Below are positions 1 to 7,857 of a DNA stretch of 20,104 bases, in pieces. The DNA is from JAVBKV01 sp031553885 (GTDB lineage Bacteria > Bacteroidota > Bacteroidia > Bacteroidales > Azobacteroidaceae): positions 1 through 20,104 of the forward strand of contig JAVBKV010000015.1 of assembly GCA_031553885.1 (NCBI GenBank). Reading direction: 5' to 3'. The notes under the pieces were generated by a model that was given only the letters and a program-made list of their open reading frames with translations, was not told the DNA's origin and made no database searches. A program made the translations under genes and the position numbers. Within the stretch, counting starts at the first letter, position 1. The number at the start of each line of letters is the position of its first letter.

Positions 1-600
1 TATGTTAAGTACAACTACTTCCATAAAGAGCAGAAAAGAGCATGGAAAAAAGATGCATTTGCGGTGCAGAATCTTTACTACAACAAAGGAAAGAACTATT
101 TTGTATGCCCGATGGGACAGAAACTCAGCTGCATTGGCAACAAGAAAAACAAGTCGGATCTGGGCTATGTCTCTGTCGTTACCCGTTATCAAGCACAAAA
201 CTGTGAAGGATGCCCATTAAGATGTTTATGTCACAAATCAAAGAACAACCGGATTATAGAGGTCAACTACAAACTCAATGAATATAAAAGGAAAGCTCGC
301 GAACGTTTACTCTCCCAAGAGGGAATTTATCACCGGGGACGACGATGCATAGAACCGGAAGCCGTCTTCGGACAAATCAAATACGATTCACAGTTCAATA
401 GGTTCAGATTAAGAGGATTAGAAAAGGTAAAGCTGGAATTTACCCTGGTCGCTATTGCCCATAACTTAAGAAAACTGGCTAAAAAAACCGGCTTTTCTTT
501 TTCCTTTATCAAAATAGTGCGGTTTTTGATCCAAATAAGGAAAAAGAACAGGTACTTGATTGTAAAACCCCAAAACATTGACATACAAAACGCAGCTTGA
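1..600 (+). CDS. IS1182-family transposase, C-terminal part (5' end outside window)
   Basis: The reading frame is open from the first base to a TGA at 598-600, giving 199 residues of the C-terminal part of a DDE transposase that cuts and joins insertion-sequence ends. A cysteine cluster (C68, C71, C75, C77 of the visible part, in NCEGCPLRCLC) resembles the zinc-ribbon-like insert of IS1182 transposases. It is followed by the family's characteristic block PEAVFGQIKYD (about 119-129) and LRGLEKVKLEF...AIAHNLRKL. E120 is the likely third acidic catalytic residue. The visible frame is intact with no internal stop or frameshift, but the N-terminal half lies upstream, so completeness of the gene cannot be judged. 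An internal ATG at 64 is not the true start. The family call is secure; the subgroup is not. Confidence 0.88.
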   Translation, partial: YVKYNYFHKEQKRAWKKDAFAVQNLYYNKGKNYFVCPMGQKLSCIGNKKNKSDLGYVSVVTRYQAQNCEGCPLRCLCHKSKNNRIIEVNYKLNEYKRKARERLLSQEGIYHRGRRCIEPEAVFGQIKYDSQFNRFRLRGLEKVKLEFTLVAIAHNLRKLAKKTGFSFSFIKIVRFLIQIRKKNRYLIVKPQNIDIQNAA

Positions 601-604
601 CAAA

Positions 605-637
605 AAAAGAAGGCATCCTTTTGGGACACCTTCTTTT
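605..637. terminator. Bidirectional hairpin terminator between transposase and TldD-like gene
   Basis: AAAAGAAGG (605-613) pairs with CCTTCTTTT (629-637). A two-base internal mismatch follows, then TCC (616-618) pairs with GGA (624-626), with loop TTTTG. Read on the minus strand the stem is followed by a run of seven T, so it fits best as the terminator of the minus-strand gene ending at 665. On the plus strand the downstream tract is T-rich but interrupted. Confidence 0.65.
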
Positions 638-664
638 CTGTTTTCATTACCAACAGAATAATAC

Positions 665-2365
665 TTATTTATTCGGTTGAGGAACGACGTACGGAGGCTT
701 CAGATCCAGGTTGTTACTCTTTGTAATTTCCAGTTCCTCGAACAAGATGGATTCCGGTACGATGAAAGCAGCCAATTGTCCGGGATAGGTTGTCTTGTAT
801 ATGTATTCCTCGTTAGAAACACCCAGTACTCTTTTGTATGATTTCATATTGAAATCAGCCAATGTAGCTCCTCTGAGCAATTCTTCCTGTCCATCTTCCA
901 CAGAAACCCGGTAAAGAGCTAACACATCATTGGAATGTCCTTTCAGACGGCGTACAATATAAGCATACTCGTAATCCTCCTCTTTAGCTGCTTTAATCAA
1001 CTGCTCCTTCAATTCTTTATTGGAAGAAGTAACCTCTCCATACAAACGAACATTACCCGGACACACATTCAATCTGCCATTATTCATGTCAAAACGCATG
1101 TGCCCGTTGGAATGCTGAACTTTGTTGGTCGGAGTTTTTCCATTAAGCATTCCTTTTAATACGCCCTTTTCTACCAGAAACATTTCTTTTTCCGGAGCAA
1201 CACCCTGGAAATCCAACGGATAATAGCCATCGAGTTTTTCCCCTTTATACATGCTTGTTCCCGTAAGCGATTGAACATTGAGATTTCTTGAAATTATTTT
1301 CTTTCCCATCATCAACTCCAGGTCATTTCCTCTCATTTCTCTGTTGTTGGAATAATAACGGCTCATTTCAGGAGATGCGATAGGTTTTCTTTTGGCTAAC
1401 AATGATTCATTTTTGAAAAGATACATCACAAAACCAAAGGCTGAAGCCTCTTTTTCAAACAATACCGGGCCACTGTACGACTCTTCAATGAGTGGAGCTT
1501 TGGTTAGCTTGACAAACTCAGCAGCAAACGTTTCACATCCTGACAAAAAAGTATTCAGATCAGGAATACCTTCAGAGGATGTACATTCGATGTACCAATC
1601 GTCATTGAGATCCTGTCCGTCATCTGCCCTACCGGAAATGGCAACATAAACTTTATAATACGAACTTGGAACTGCGTATTTCCCTCCTTCTGTATCATAG
1701 TAATAAGCCATGGTATTTCTGAGACTGACATTCACCTGGGAAGAAGTAAGCTCCGGATATTTTTTTAAAACTTCCGAACCTTTTTTTGCAAAGTTTTCCC
1801 AGAAAGCCCGGTCCATATTCATTTTCACCGGAGAAAGAATCAGGTTTGCAGGAGGTAACTGCTCATAATCAGCTAACGCTTCTTCCTCCGGAGTTAACTT
1901 CTTTTGCTTCAGGGCTGCTTTTTTAGCTTCAAAGCTCTCTGCAGCCGACTTATACCTGGAATCCATACTCGACCAGATCGCATTAGCAATCCCCGCCGGG
2001 TTGTTATCCAGACAAATCTGTCCCGGATATCCACCGTAAAAATCGGAAAAACTCAGGTAATTGGCATTATTTCTGAAAAAGTCGCCAACTAATACAAATG
2101 GAAAACCCATTCTTCTCTTGACGTTGGAAGAATTGATCAACGATCCTCCGGAAGCGCTCACATCCACATATTCCATCTCCAATAAGGTATAGGTAATATA
2201 AAAAGGAGAAGGCAATTGATCTATTTTCAATTCGGATTTACTGCGATCCACTTCCGATTTTATTGACTGAATGATGTTGCTTGGAGCATCCTGGGAAAAC
2301 AACCGGACTGTACAGAAAAGAAACAGTGCGGTGATAACTATCATATTTTTATATATAGTATGCAT
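665..2365 (-). CDS. Secreted TldD/PmbA-like protein lacking all zinc ligands (pseudopeptidase)
   Basis: This 566-residue protein is a paralogue of the gene directly upstream (2372-4072) and aligns with it along its length, for example SGPVLFEKEAS against SGPALMSPEAS and the SNGHMRFDMNNGR/SNGHGRGAIYYNT region. The zinc site is gone. The HEIFGH of its neighbour (309-314) is replaced by VMYLFK (V313, M314, K318), and the C-terminal CGAESGG ligand region is absent. An N-terminal hydrophobic segment (about residues 8-21) ending in RLFS-QD looks like a Sec signal peptide. The ATG lies six bases after the upstream stop, so translation is probably coupled. In the known TldD/TldE heterodimer TldE also lacks the metal site, so I infer a structural or substrate-handling partner for the upstream protein. 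A second ATG (codon 8, base 2344) is possible. Family is secure; catalytic inactivity is inferred. Confidence 0.8.
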   Translation of the reverse strand: MHTIYKNMIVITALFLFCTVRLFSQDAPSNIIQSIKSEVDRSKSELKIDQLPSPFYITYTLLEMEYVDVSASGGSLINSSNVKRRMGFPFVLVGDFFRNNANYLSFSDFYGGYPGQICLDNNPAGIANAIWSSMDSRYKSAAESFEAKKAALKQKKLTPEEEALADYEQLPPANLILSPVKMNMDRAFWENFAKKGSEVLKKYPELTSSQVNVSLRNTMAYYYDTEGGKYAVPSSYYKVYVAISGRADDGQDLNDDWYIECTSSEGIPDLNTFLSGCETFAAEFVKLTKAPLIEESYSGPVLFEKEASAFGFVMYLFKNESLLAKRKPIASPEMSRYYSNNREMRGNDLELMMGKKIISRNLNVQSLTGTSMYKGEKLDGYYPLDFQGVAPEKEMFLVEKGVLKGMLNGKTPTNKVQHSNGHMRFDMNNGRLNVCPGNVRLYGEVTSSNKELKEQLIKAAKEEDYEYAYIVRRLKGHSNDVLALYRVSVEDGQEELLRGATLADFNMKSYKRVLGVSNEEYIYKTTYPGQLAAFIVPESILFEELEITKSNNLDLKPPYVVPQPNK

Positions 2366-2371
2366 GATGTT

Positions 2372-4072
2372 TTATTTTGAAGATGAAACAATCGAAGAAG
2401 AAGGCCTGTCCAGTATAGGAGGCTGATTTTGCGATTTGGATTTCTTTTGTGTCTCAACCATCTTGACAAACAGGGATGGTGAAATACAGGAAACCGGAAC
2501 CCCGCCGGATTCAGCGCCACAGGTCCCGTTAAAAATACCGAAAGTATCTCCGCATGCCGCAATCTGAGAGAACATAGCCAGTGGAGTTCCTACAAGATCA
2601 ACCCCGCGGACCAATTCATCCGGACGTCCGTCGACATAAATCCGGTATACAACCAGCGGAGTAACATTAAACGCATTAGGAGAATACCTTCCCGTGCTGG
2701 TAAAACCTCCACTTACTTCATCGATCCAATATCCATATTCCTTATTCGTACGTTTGGCTTCTTCAATCAGCATTTTTCTCAACTCATCCTCTTTCTTAGG
2801 CTTAGATGATTCGATAAACATATTGGATTGGCGGGTAACCGTGTTGTAATAAATCGCTCCACGCCCATGTCCGTTGGATTTGGGAAAATCGCTGATCGGT
2901 GTCCGACTCATCAGGAAAGAGTTCAAGAGTCCGTTATCAATAATTGTAACCCGCTGACCCTTGACTCCCTCATCATCGTAAACATAACTTCCAGACAGAT
3001 CCATCCCCCGGTAGTTCTTCAGTTGAGGGTCGAAAATTACCGTAAAATCTTCCGGTAATACCAATTCGCCGACCTTTTTCTTAAAAGTCTGGGCATCCGA
3101 TTCCTGTTTCAGGCGAGCTCCTTCAATCCGGTGTCCGAAAATTTCATGAAAAAAGACACTGGATGCTTCCGGGCTCATCAGGGCCGGACCACTGAAAGAC
3201 TCTGCAATCGGGGCCTTTTTCAATTGAACAAGCATATCCATCATCTTTTTTGCATCGGCCATAATCTGATCATCTGAAGGTAAATCTTTCAAATGGAGGG
3301 CAAAATAGGATTTATATAAGGGAAGATTCATTCCATCTTCGGCAGTAGCGGAAGCATTTAGGAACAAGCGGTATCCCAATACATTTTCCACGACCTTGGT
3401 TCCTTCCGTATTGACAAAATAACGACGTACATATTCTACAAAAACACTCGCACTCCCACTAAGAATTTCTTTATTAGCTGTAAATACGTTGCTATACTTT
3501 TTAACCTTGTTCTCCCATTCTTTGACATTGAAAAGGACGGATTTAAAGGACAACGGCTTTTCATAATATTGCTCCGGAGTTTCCTTTGAAAAATCATCGG
3601 ATTTATCTTCGGAAGCAACAGTCACCGCCACATTAGCTTTAACAGCCTGGTATTTTTTGACGGCATCCTTATAAAGCTGATCCGTTTTTTTCCACAAAAC
3701 CAATTGAATCGCATCCTCATTTTCATCCAAAACCAAGGGATTGGGACCGTTGTAATAAGAATCGGAAAAGCTGTTATCTCCCTTCAGCTCATGGGTATTG
3801 TCCAACTCCGGACTTCCGACTCGGACAAAGGCCTGAAAAAGTCGGGAACGGCCGGGATTGCTGTTCATCAGGTTTCCAAAATTAGCTGAAATCGAATAGG
3901 TCTCAAAGTCCGATACCCGGTAACTGACATAATAAGCAGGAACTTCCTGTTTGCTTAATTCGGAGAGATTCCGGTCCGCTTCCTTTTTCAGAATGTCGAG
4001 CAAGGGATCTTGAGCAAATGTTATTTGTGATAAGATAACAAATAACAAAATCAGGTAATGTGATTTTCTCAT
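2372..4072 (-). CDS. Secreted TldD-like zinc metallopeptidase
   Basis: A 566-residue TldD/PmbA-family (peptidase U62/M103-type) protein. Residues 1-20 form a Sec signal peptide (hydrophobic LILLFVILSQITFA, then QD), so it should act outside the cytoplasm. The zinc site is intact: H309-E310-x-x-x-H314 in HEIFGHR, and C518 in TCGAESGGVPVS, matching the third ligand of E. coli TldD. The N-terminal third carries a Lys/Asp-rich insertion (about 135-170) not seen in the other TldD of this window (14465-15991). The C-terminus ends in a Ser/Pro-rich tail (about 548-566). It is the first gene of a two-gene operon with the inactive paralogue at 665-2365. TldD/E complexes are known to cleave unfolded or modified peptides, including microcin B17 precursor. 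The substrate here is unknown. Confidence 0.85.
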   Translation of the reverse strand: MRKSHYLILLFVILSQITFAQDPLLDILKKEADRNLSELSKQEVPAYYVSYRVSDFETYSISANFGNLMNSNPGRSRLFQAFVRVGSPELDNTHELKGDNSFSDSYYNGPNPLVLDENEDAIQLVLWKKTDQLYKDAVKKYQAVKANVAVTVASEDKSDDFSKETPEQYYEKPLSFKSVLFNVKEWENKVKKYSNVFTANKEILSGSASVFVEYVRRYFVNTEGTKVVENVLGYRLFLNASATAEDGMNLPLYKSYFALHLKDLPSDDQIMADAKKMMDMLVQLKKAPIAESFSGPALMSPEASSVFFHEIFGHRIEGARLKQESDAQTFKKKVGELVLPEDFTVIFDPQLKNYRGMDLSGSYVYDDEGVKGQRVTIIDNGLLNSFLMSRTPISDFPKSNGHGRGAIYYNTVTRQSNMFIESSKPKKEDELRKMLIEEAKRTNKEYGYWIDEVSGGFTSTGRYSPNAFNVTPLVVYRIYVDGRPDELVRGVDLVGTPLAMFSQIAACGDTFGIFNGTCGAESGGVPVSCISPSLFVKMVETQKKSKSQNQPPILDRPSSSIVSSSK

Positions 4073-4105
4073 TTTTCTTCGTTTTTATGTTAAATATTAT
4101 TTTGT

Positions 4106-4137
4106 CAAATATAGTAATTTATATTATATCTTATGAA
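4106..4137 (-). promoter_or_regulatory. Putative promoter of the secreted TldD-like operon
   Basis: On the minus strand TATATTTG (complement of 4106-4113) matches the Bacteroidetes -7 box TAnnTTTG. The matching -33 element near 4134-4137 (GAAA on the plus strand, TTTC on the minus) is weak. The predicted start point near 4100 would leave a leader of about 28 bases. Confidence 0.5.
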
Positions 4138-4186
4138 ACTCATTTATTATTTATAACGTATTGGATCTGATTTTCTCATATCTACT

Positions 4187-4217
4187 TTTCTGAGTTCTCA
4201 ATTTAATACTAACTTTG
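4187..4217 (+). promoter_or_regulatory. Putative promoter of rlmD
   Basis: TAACTTTG at 4210-4217 is an exact TAnnTTTG -7 box, 23 bases before the ATG at 4241. The -33 position holds only a T-rich stretch (around 4186-4190), so the upstream element is degenerate. A short leader of about 15-20 bases is implied. Confidence 0.55.
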
Positions 4218-4240
4218 CACCCTGAACAGTAACTAATTTT

Positions 4241-5653
4241 ATGGCTAAAAGAAATAAAAAACCGCTGCCTCTTCTTGAGAAAATAACCATTTCAGGCATT
4301 GCTGCGGAAGGAAAAGCAATTACCAAGGTAAACGACCTGGTGATCTTCACTCCCTTTGTCGTTCCGGGTGACGTGGTCGATCTCCAATTGATACGTAAAA
4401 AAAACAGCTATGCAGAAGCCAAAGCTGTTTTCTTTCATGAATATTCCAGACAACGTACAGAAGCTTTTTGTGAGCACTATGGTATCTGCGGTGGCTGTAA
4501 ATGGCAGATACTCCCCTATTCCGAACAAATCCGTTATAAACAGCAACAGGTAACCGATAACCTGACCCGGATCGGAAAAATTCCTTTACCGGAAATTTCA
4601 CCGATACTCGGTTCGGAAAAGATAACCTTTTACCGCAACAAACTGGAATTTACTTTTTCCAATAAACGGTGGATGACGGAAGAGGAAATCAAATCCAACA
4701 CTCAATTCGACGATATGAATGCGTTGGGATTCCACATTCCTGGCATGTTCGACAAAGTATTGGACATCGACAAATGCTGGTTACAGAACGATATTTCCAA
4801 CCGTATACGGTTAGAAATCAAACACTTTTGTAAAGCTAATAACTATTCTTTCTTTGACCTGAGGAATCAACATGGTTTGATGCGTAACATCATCATCCGT
4901 ACGTCCACTACCGGAGAAGTAATGTTGATCGTCATTTTTTATGAAGACGACAAAGAAAAACAACAAGCGCTTTTACAACACATCGCAGATCAGTTTCCTG
5001 AAATTACCTCGCTCCTGTACATCCTGAATCAAAAGGCCAACGATACCATTACAGATCAGGAAGTGCTTGTGTTCAAAGGAAAAGATCATATTTTTGAAGA
5101 AATGGAAGGATTGAAATTCAAAATAGGCCCGAAATCCTTCTATCAAACCAACAGCGAACAGGCGTACAACCTCTACAAAATTGCCCGGGAATTCGCAGGA
5201 CTGAGTGGAAACGAACGGGTCTATGACCTGTATACCGGAACCGGAACTATCGCTAATTTTGTTTCCAGGCAGGCCAAACAGGTCATCGGTATTGAATATG
5301 TACCCGAAGCCATTGAAGATGCTAAAGTCAACTCGGAAATCAATAACATACAGAATACCCTTTTCTTTGCCGGGGACATGAAAGATATACTGAATCAGGA
5401 TTTCATCAACCTGTATGGTAAACCGGATGTTATTATTACCGATCCTCCCCGGGCAGGTATGCACGACGATGTGATCGATGCCATTTTATTTGCAGAACCG
5501 GAAAAAATCGTCTATGTCAGCTGTAATCCGGCAACACAGGCCCGTGATCTGAATTTACTGGATGTCAAATACAAAGTAGAAAAAGTTCAACCGGTAGATA
5601 TGTTTCCTCATACCCATCATGTTGAGAATGTCGTTTTATTGATCCGGAAATAA
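4241..5653 (+). CDS. rlmD: 23S rRNA (uracil-C5)-methyltransferase, RlmD/RumA type
   Basis: A 470-residue SAM-dependent enzyme expected to form 5-methyluridine in 23S rRNA (U1939 in E. coli). An N-terminal TRAM-like RNA-binding domain covers about 10-68. Four cysteines suit the [4Fe-4S] cluster: C77, C83 and C86 (CEHYGICGGC) and C179. The methyltransferase domain shows QTN at 302-304, the SAM-binding region YDLYTGTGTI (about 328-337), DPPRAG at 401-406, the catalytic nucleophile C428 in SCNP, and E463 (HHVENV), the expected general base. Length is normal for the family. It stands alone between a divergent promoter region and a strong terminator. TrmA/RlmC/RlmD paralogues are hard to tell apart by eye and Bacteroidetes can have more than one, so the exact target uridine is less certain than the reaction. 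Confidence 0.88.
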   Translation: MAKRNKKPLPLLEKITISGIAAEGKAITKVNDLVIFTPFVVPGDVVDLQLIRKKNSYAEAKAVFFHEYSRQRTEAFCEHYGICGGCKWQILPYSEQIRYKQQQVTDNLTRIGKIPLPEISPILGSEKITFYRNKLEFTFSNKRWMTEEEIKSNTQFDDMNALGFHIPGMFDKVLDIDKCWLQNDISNRIRLEIKHFCKANNYSFFDLRNQHGLMRNIIIRTSTTGEVMLIVIFYEDDKEKQQALLQHIADQFPEITSLLYILNQKANDTITDQEVLVFKGKDHIFEEMEGLKFKIGPKSFYQTNSEQAYNLYKIAREFAGLSGNERVYDLYTGTGTIANFVSRQAKQVIGIEYVPEAIEDAKVNSEINNIQNTLFFAGDMKDILNQDFINLYGKPDVIITDPPRAGMHDDVIDAILFAEPEKIVYVSCNPATQARDLNLLDVKYKVEKVQPVDMFPHTHHVENVVLLIRK

Positions 5654-5668
5654 TATCGACCAGCAAAT

Positions 5669-5709
5669 AAAAAACGGATGCCTGTTAATTACAGAACATC
5701 CGTTTTTTT
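5669..5709. terminator. Bidirectional terminator between rlmD and the glycosidase gene
   Basis: AAAAAACGGATG (5669-5680) pairs with CATCCGTTTTTT (5697-5708), and an inner CTGT/ACAG (5682-5685/5691-5694) extends the stem. T-runs follow on both strands, which suits two convergent genes ending at 5653 and 5735. Confidence 0.85.
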
Positions 5710-5734
5710 ATTTGTATCGCTGATAATAAAAATG

Positions 5735-7717
5735 TTACTTTACAGACAAGGTTTTACCGTTCTCAACAGTAGCTGATTTCACCTTTTTCCCGTCGATCGA
5801 GACCTGAACATCCAGTTTGTCTCCTTTCTTCCGTTCAATCCGGATATCGATTGATTTTCCTCCGCAAGCGATGAGGTTCTCCAGTTTCATCTGGTTCCAG
5901 GAAGCGGGTAACTGAGGCGTAATCTCAAACGAAGAAAAGCCCGTGGGACGAAATCCGAAAATGCCTTCAGTTATAATCCGGCAGTACAACGCACTTTCCG
6001 CCGAAAGATGCCGCTGATTTCCTTCCGGATATGCTTCGACTGCATAAGGAACATGATCTCCCAATAAACGGCGAACCGAATATTTATCAAGGAAAGAGAG
6101 GGCTTTCTCCCGCTCTCCAGCCATAAAAACACCACGTAAACCATACAAAGTGGAACGATCCCAGAAGGTTTTATCACCGGCTGCCGTCAGCAAACCGTCG
6201 TCGGTCCACAGGCGGGGTGAAAACAATGCATCGATCGTTCCTCTGGCCCGGTCGAAAATACCCACTGAAAGCGGCATACAGATCCAGGACCTCAGAATAT
6301 CATTCCCATCGTAATAACGATATGTTTCATAACCTTCAACAGTTGCTCCAAAATAACGATCAATATTCTTTCGTAATTCCCGGGCCATTTTTTCATATTC
6401 CTGAACCTGGGAAGCCGGTTTACCCAATGCCTTTCCCAGGTAAGCGGTAGAAACAAGGGCATCATACAGAAGCGATGAAGTACACAAGTTGGCTTTCCCG
6501 GCAGGGAAACGTCCCTCCAGTTCATCACTATCCGATTCAACAACTCCGTCTGCGTTGATTTTTCGTTTGCAAAATTCGATGCACCATTCAATCAGCGGAT
6601 ATATTTCTTCTGCCTTTTGTTTATCTCCCAACGCCAGCGCAAAACGAGCCGCTCCGTAAGCAATCATGGCCTGGTCCCCACGATCTCCGGCACCGTTCCA
6701 ATAACTGGTTCCTTCAGCAATGATCGAACTTGGGATCGGCTTGTATTCCGGGTTCATGTAGGCGGCAAACCACTTCCAGGAAACCATGGCGCTTTCAATC
6801 GCGGTATCATAACCGGTATATCCAAAGAACGGATTCGCATATTCAGCCTGATCATTGGCCCATATAGCAGCATAATAACGGGTTCCGCCCGGACCATGCA
6901 CCAAGCCATTTTTCGTTTGATAGATACTTTCCATCGCGCGTATCTTAGCAAAATCAAACATGCGACTCAGGACCGGATCGGGACAATCGAAACGAATGTT
7001 CCGGAACATTTCATCGACAAATGCAATCCGGTTCTTCAATTCTTCATTGAGATTTAAAACAGGCAATGATTCCGACAGTTTACGACCGGAATATGTCATT
7101 GAAAAAGTAACCTGTTCGTTCGGTTTAAGCTTATACAAGCCTGCGCCACCGGATTTTGCAGCTATTTCATAACGTCCGTAAACTCCTGTTTCCGCAGGTG
7201 TACGGGATATCTTTTCAACATCTTCCACCTCGACCGTAATCTCCCGGTCTGAAGTATTGGTCAATACGAATTTTTCGACGACAAAAGCCTTATCGACAGA
7301 AGGAAAAAGCGTACGGGTAATGGTTGCCTGATTTTTAACTTCGGAATCAATCACCAGCAACCCTTTCAGATAAAACGACTTAACATCTTCAGAAATATCC
7401 CGTTTGTTGATCTTAATATGAGGTTGTACATCTGTTCCGAAAACATAAGCCAGATGACCATGTGTATCGTTGGGAATCGTACGCAACATCGGGAATATAA
7501 GGTTCTTACTCGTAATCAATTTTCCTTTTTCATCGATTCCATACGTCACAACAAATGAAACCTGCTTCCCGCTCATTTCGATGTGATCGGAATGTGCTTC
7601 TCCTGGTTTTACGGTCCATTGAATACCTCCGTCGGGTTGTAACGCCCAACGGTTTTCTACTGCAAAACAACAACCAACCACAAATTGGAATAGCAAGAAA
7701 AGAGAGAGTTTTTTCAT
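5735..7717 (-). CDS. Secreted six-hairpin glycosidase-like protein
   Basis: 660 residues from the ATG at 7717. The frame can be extended to a TTG at 7744, but the ATG gives a clean signal peptide (MKKLSLFLLFQFVV). VVGC at residues 13-16 could be a lipobox; cleavage after CCFA at 19 is the alternative. The N-terminal part (about 20-240) is beta-strand-rich. Residues about 245-580 look like an (alpha/alpha)6 toroid, with hallmarks HGPGGTRYYAAIWANDQAEYANP (274-296, W286, D289, E292), GDRGDQAMIAYG, SDSDELEGRFPAGK (395-408) and VEAYPEGNQRHLSAE (560-574). A short beta domain closes the chain. Acidic residues D289, D398, E399, E401, E561 and E565 are candidates for catalysis. I recognise the six-hairpin fold but not the GH family. 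No SusC/SusD or other carbohydrate genes are adjacent, so this is not part of a visible polysaccharide-utilisation locus. Confidence 0.7.
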   Translation of the reverse strand: MKKLSLFLLFQFVVGCCFAVENRWALQPDGGIQWTVKPGEAHSDHIEMSGKQVSFVVTYGIDEKGKLITSKNLIFPMLRTIPNDTHGHLAYVFGTDVQPHIKINKRDISEDVKSFYLKGLLVIDSEVKNQATITRTLFPSVDKAFVVEKFVLTNTSDREITVEVEDVEKISRTPAETGVYGRYEIAAKSGGAGLYKLKPNEQVTFSMTYSGRKLSESLPVLNLNEELKNRIAFVDEMFRNIRFDCPDPVLSRMFDFAKIRAMESIYQTKNGLVHGPGGTRYYAAIWANDQAEYANPFFGYTGYDTAIESAMVSWKWFAAYMNPEYKPIPSSIIAEGTSYWNGAGDRGDQAMIAYGAARFALALGDKQKAEEIYPLIEWCIEFCKRKINADGVVESDSDELEGRFPAGKANLCTSSLLYDALVSTAYLGKALGKPASQVQEYEKMARELRKNIDRYFGATVEGYETYRYYDGNDILRSWICMPLSVGIFDRARGTIDALFSPRLWTDDGLLTAAGDKTFWDRSTLYGLRGVFMAGEREKALSFLDKYSVRRLLGDHVPYAVEAYPEGNQRHLSAESALYCRIITEGIFGFRPTGFSSFEITPQLPASWNQMKLENLIACGGKSIDIRIERKKGDKLDVQVSIDGKKVKSATVENGKTLSVK

Positions 7718-7772
7718 AAAAAATTGTATTTGTTTATTGATCAAACAAGTTGAATAATTGAAGATTTCAAAA

Positions 7773-7803
7773 CAAAATTACGATTTTTTTACTGCCATTC
7801 AAT
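7773..7803 (-). promoter_or_regulatory. Putative promoter of the glycosidase gene
   Basis: On the minus strand TAATTTTG (complement of 7773-7780) is an exact TAnnTTTG -7 box. TTG (complement of 7800-7802) sits 19 bases upstream of it. This is the full Bacteroidetes spacing. The start point near 7767 gives a leader of about 50 bases to the ATG at 7717, which supports that start over the TTG at 7744. Confidence 0.65.
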
Positions 7804-7857
7804 AGTTTTATCTATTAATTTTCTATTAAATCCGGAAAGGAACCACCAGATCAGAGA

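Larger units (their letters stand above)
1..637. mobile_element. Right end of an IS1182-type insertion sequence (boundary approximate)
   Basis: The transposase ends at 600 and the next gene ends at 665, so the right end of the element must lie between them. The AGAAGG...CCTTCT hairpin at 605-637 may coincide with the terminal inverted repeat, since ends of this family often carry a GAAGG/CCTTC-type sequence. The left end is outside the window, so neither inverted repeats nor target duplication can be compared. The boundary is an inference. Confidence 0.4.

Noticed and set aside
665..2365. Decayed pseudogene status for the zinc-less TldD-like gene
   Set aside because: The frame is intact over 566 codons with a good signal peptide and close linkage to its active partner, so selection for a non-catalytic role is more likely than decay.
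4973..5464. 163-codon open frame on the minus strand inside rlmD
   Set aside because: It is fully antisense to a well-conserved enzyme, has no recognisable domain or promoter, and fits a codon-shadow frame.
7717..7744. Longer start (TTG at 7744) for the glycosidase gene
   Set aside because: It would add nine polar residues ahead of a clean signal peptide; the ATG at 7717 fits the promoter and signal better.
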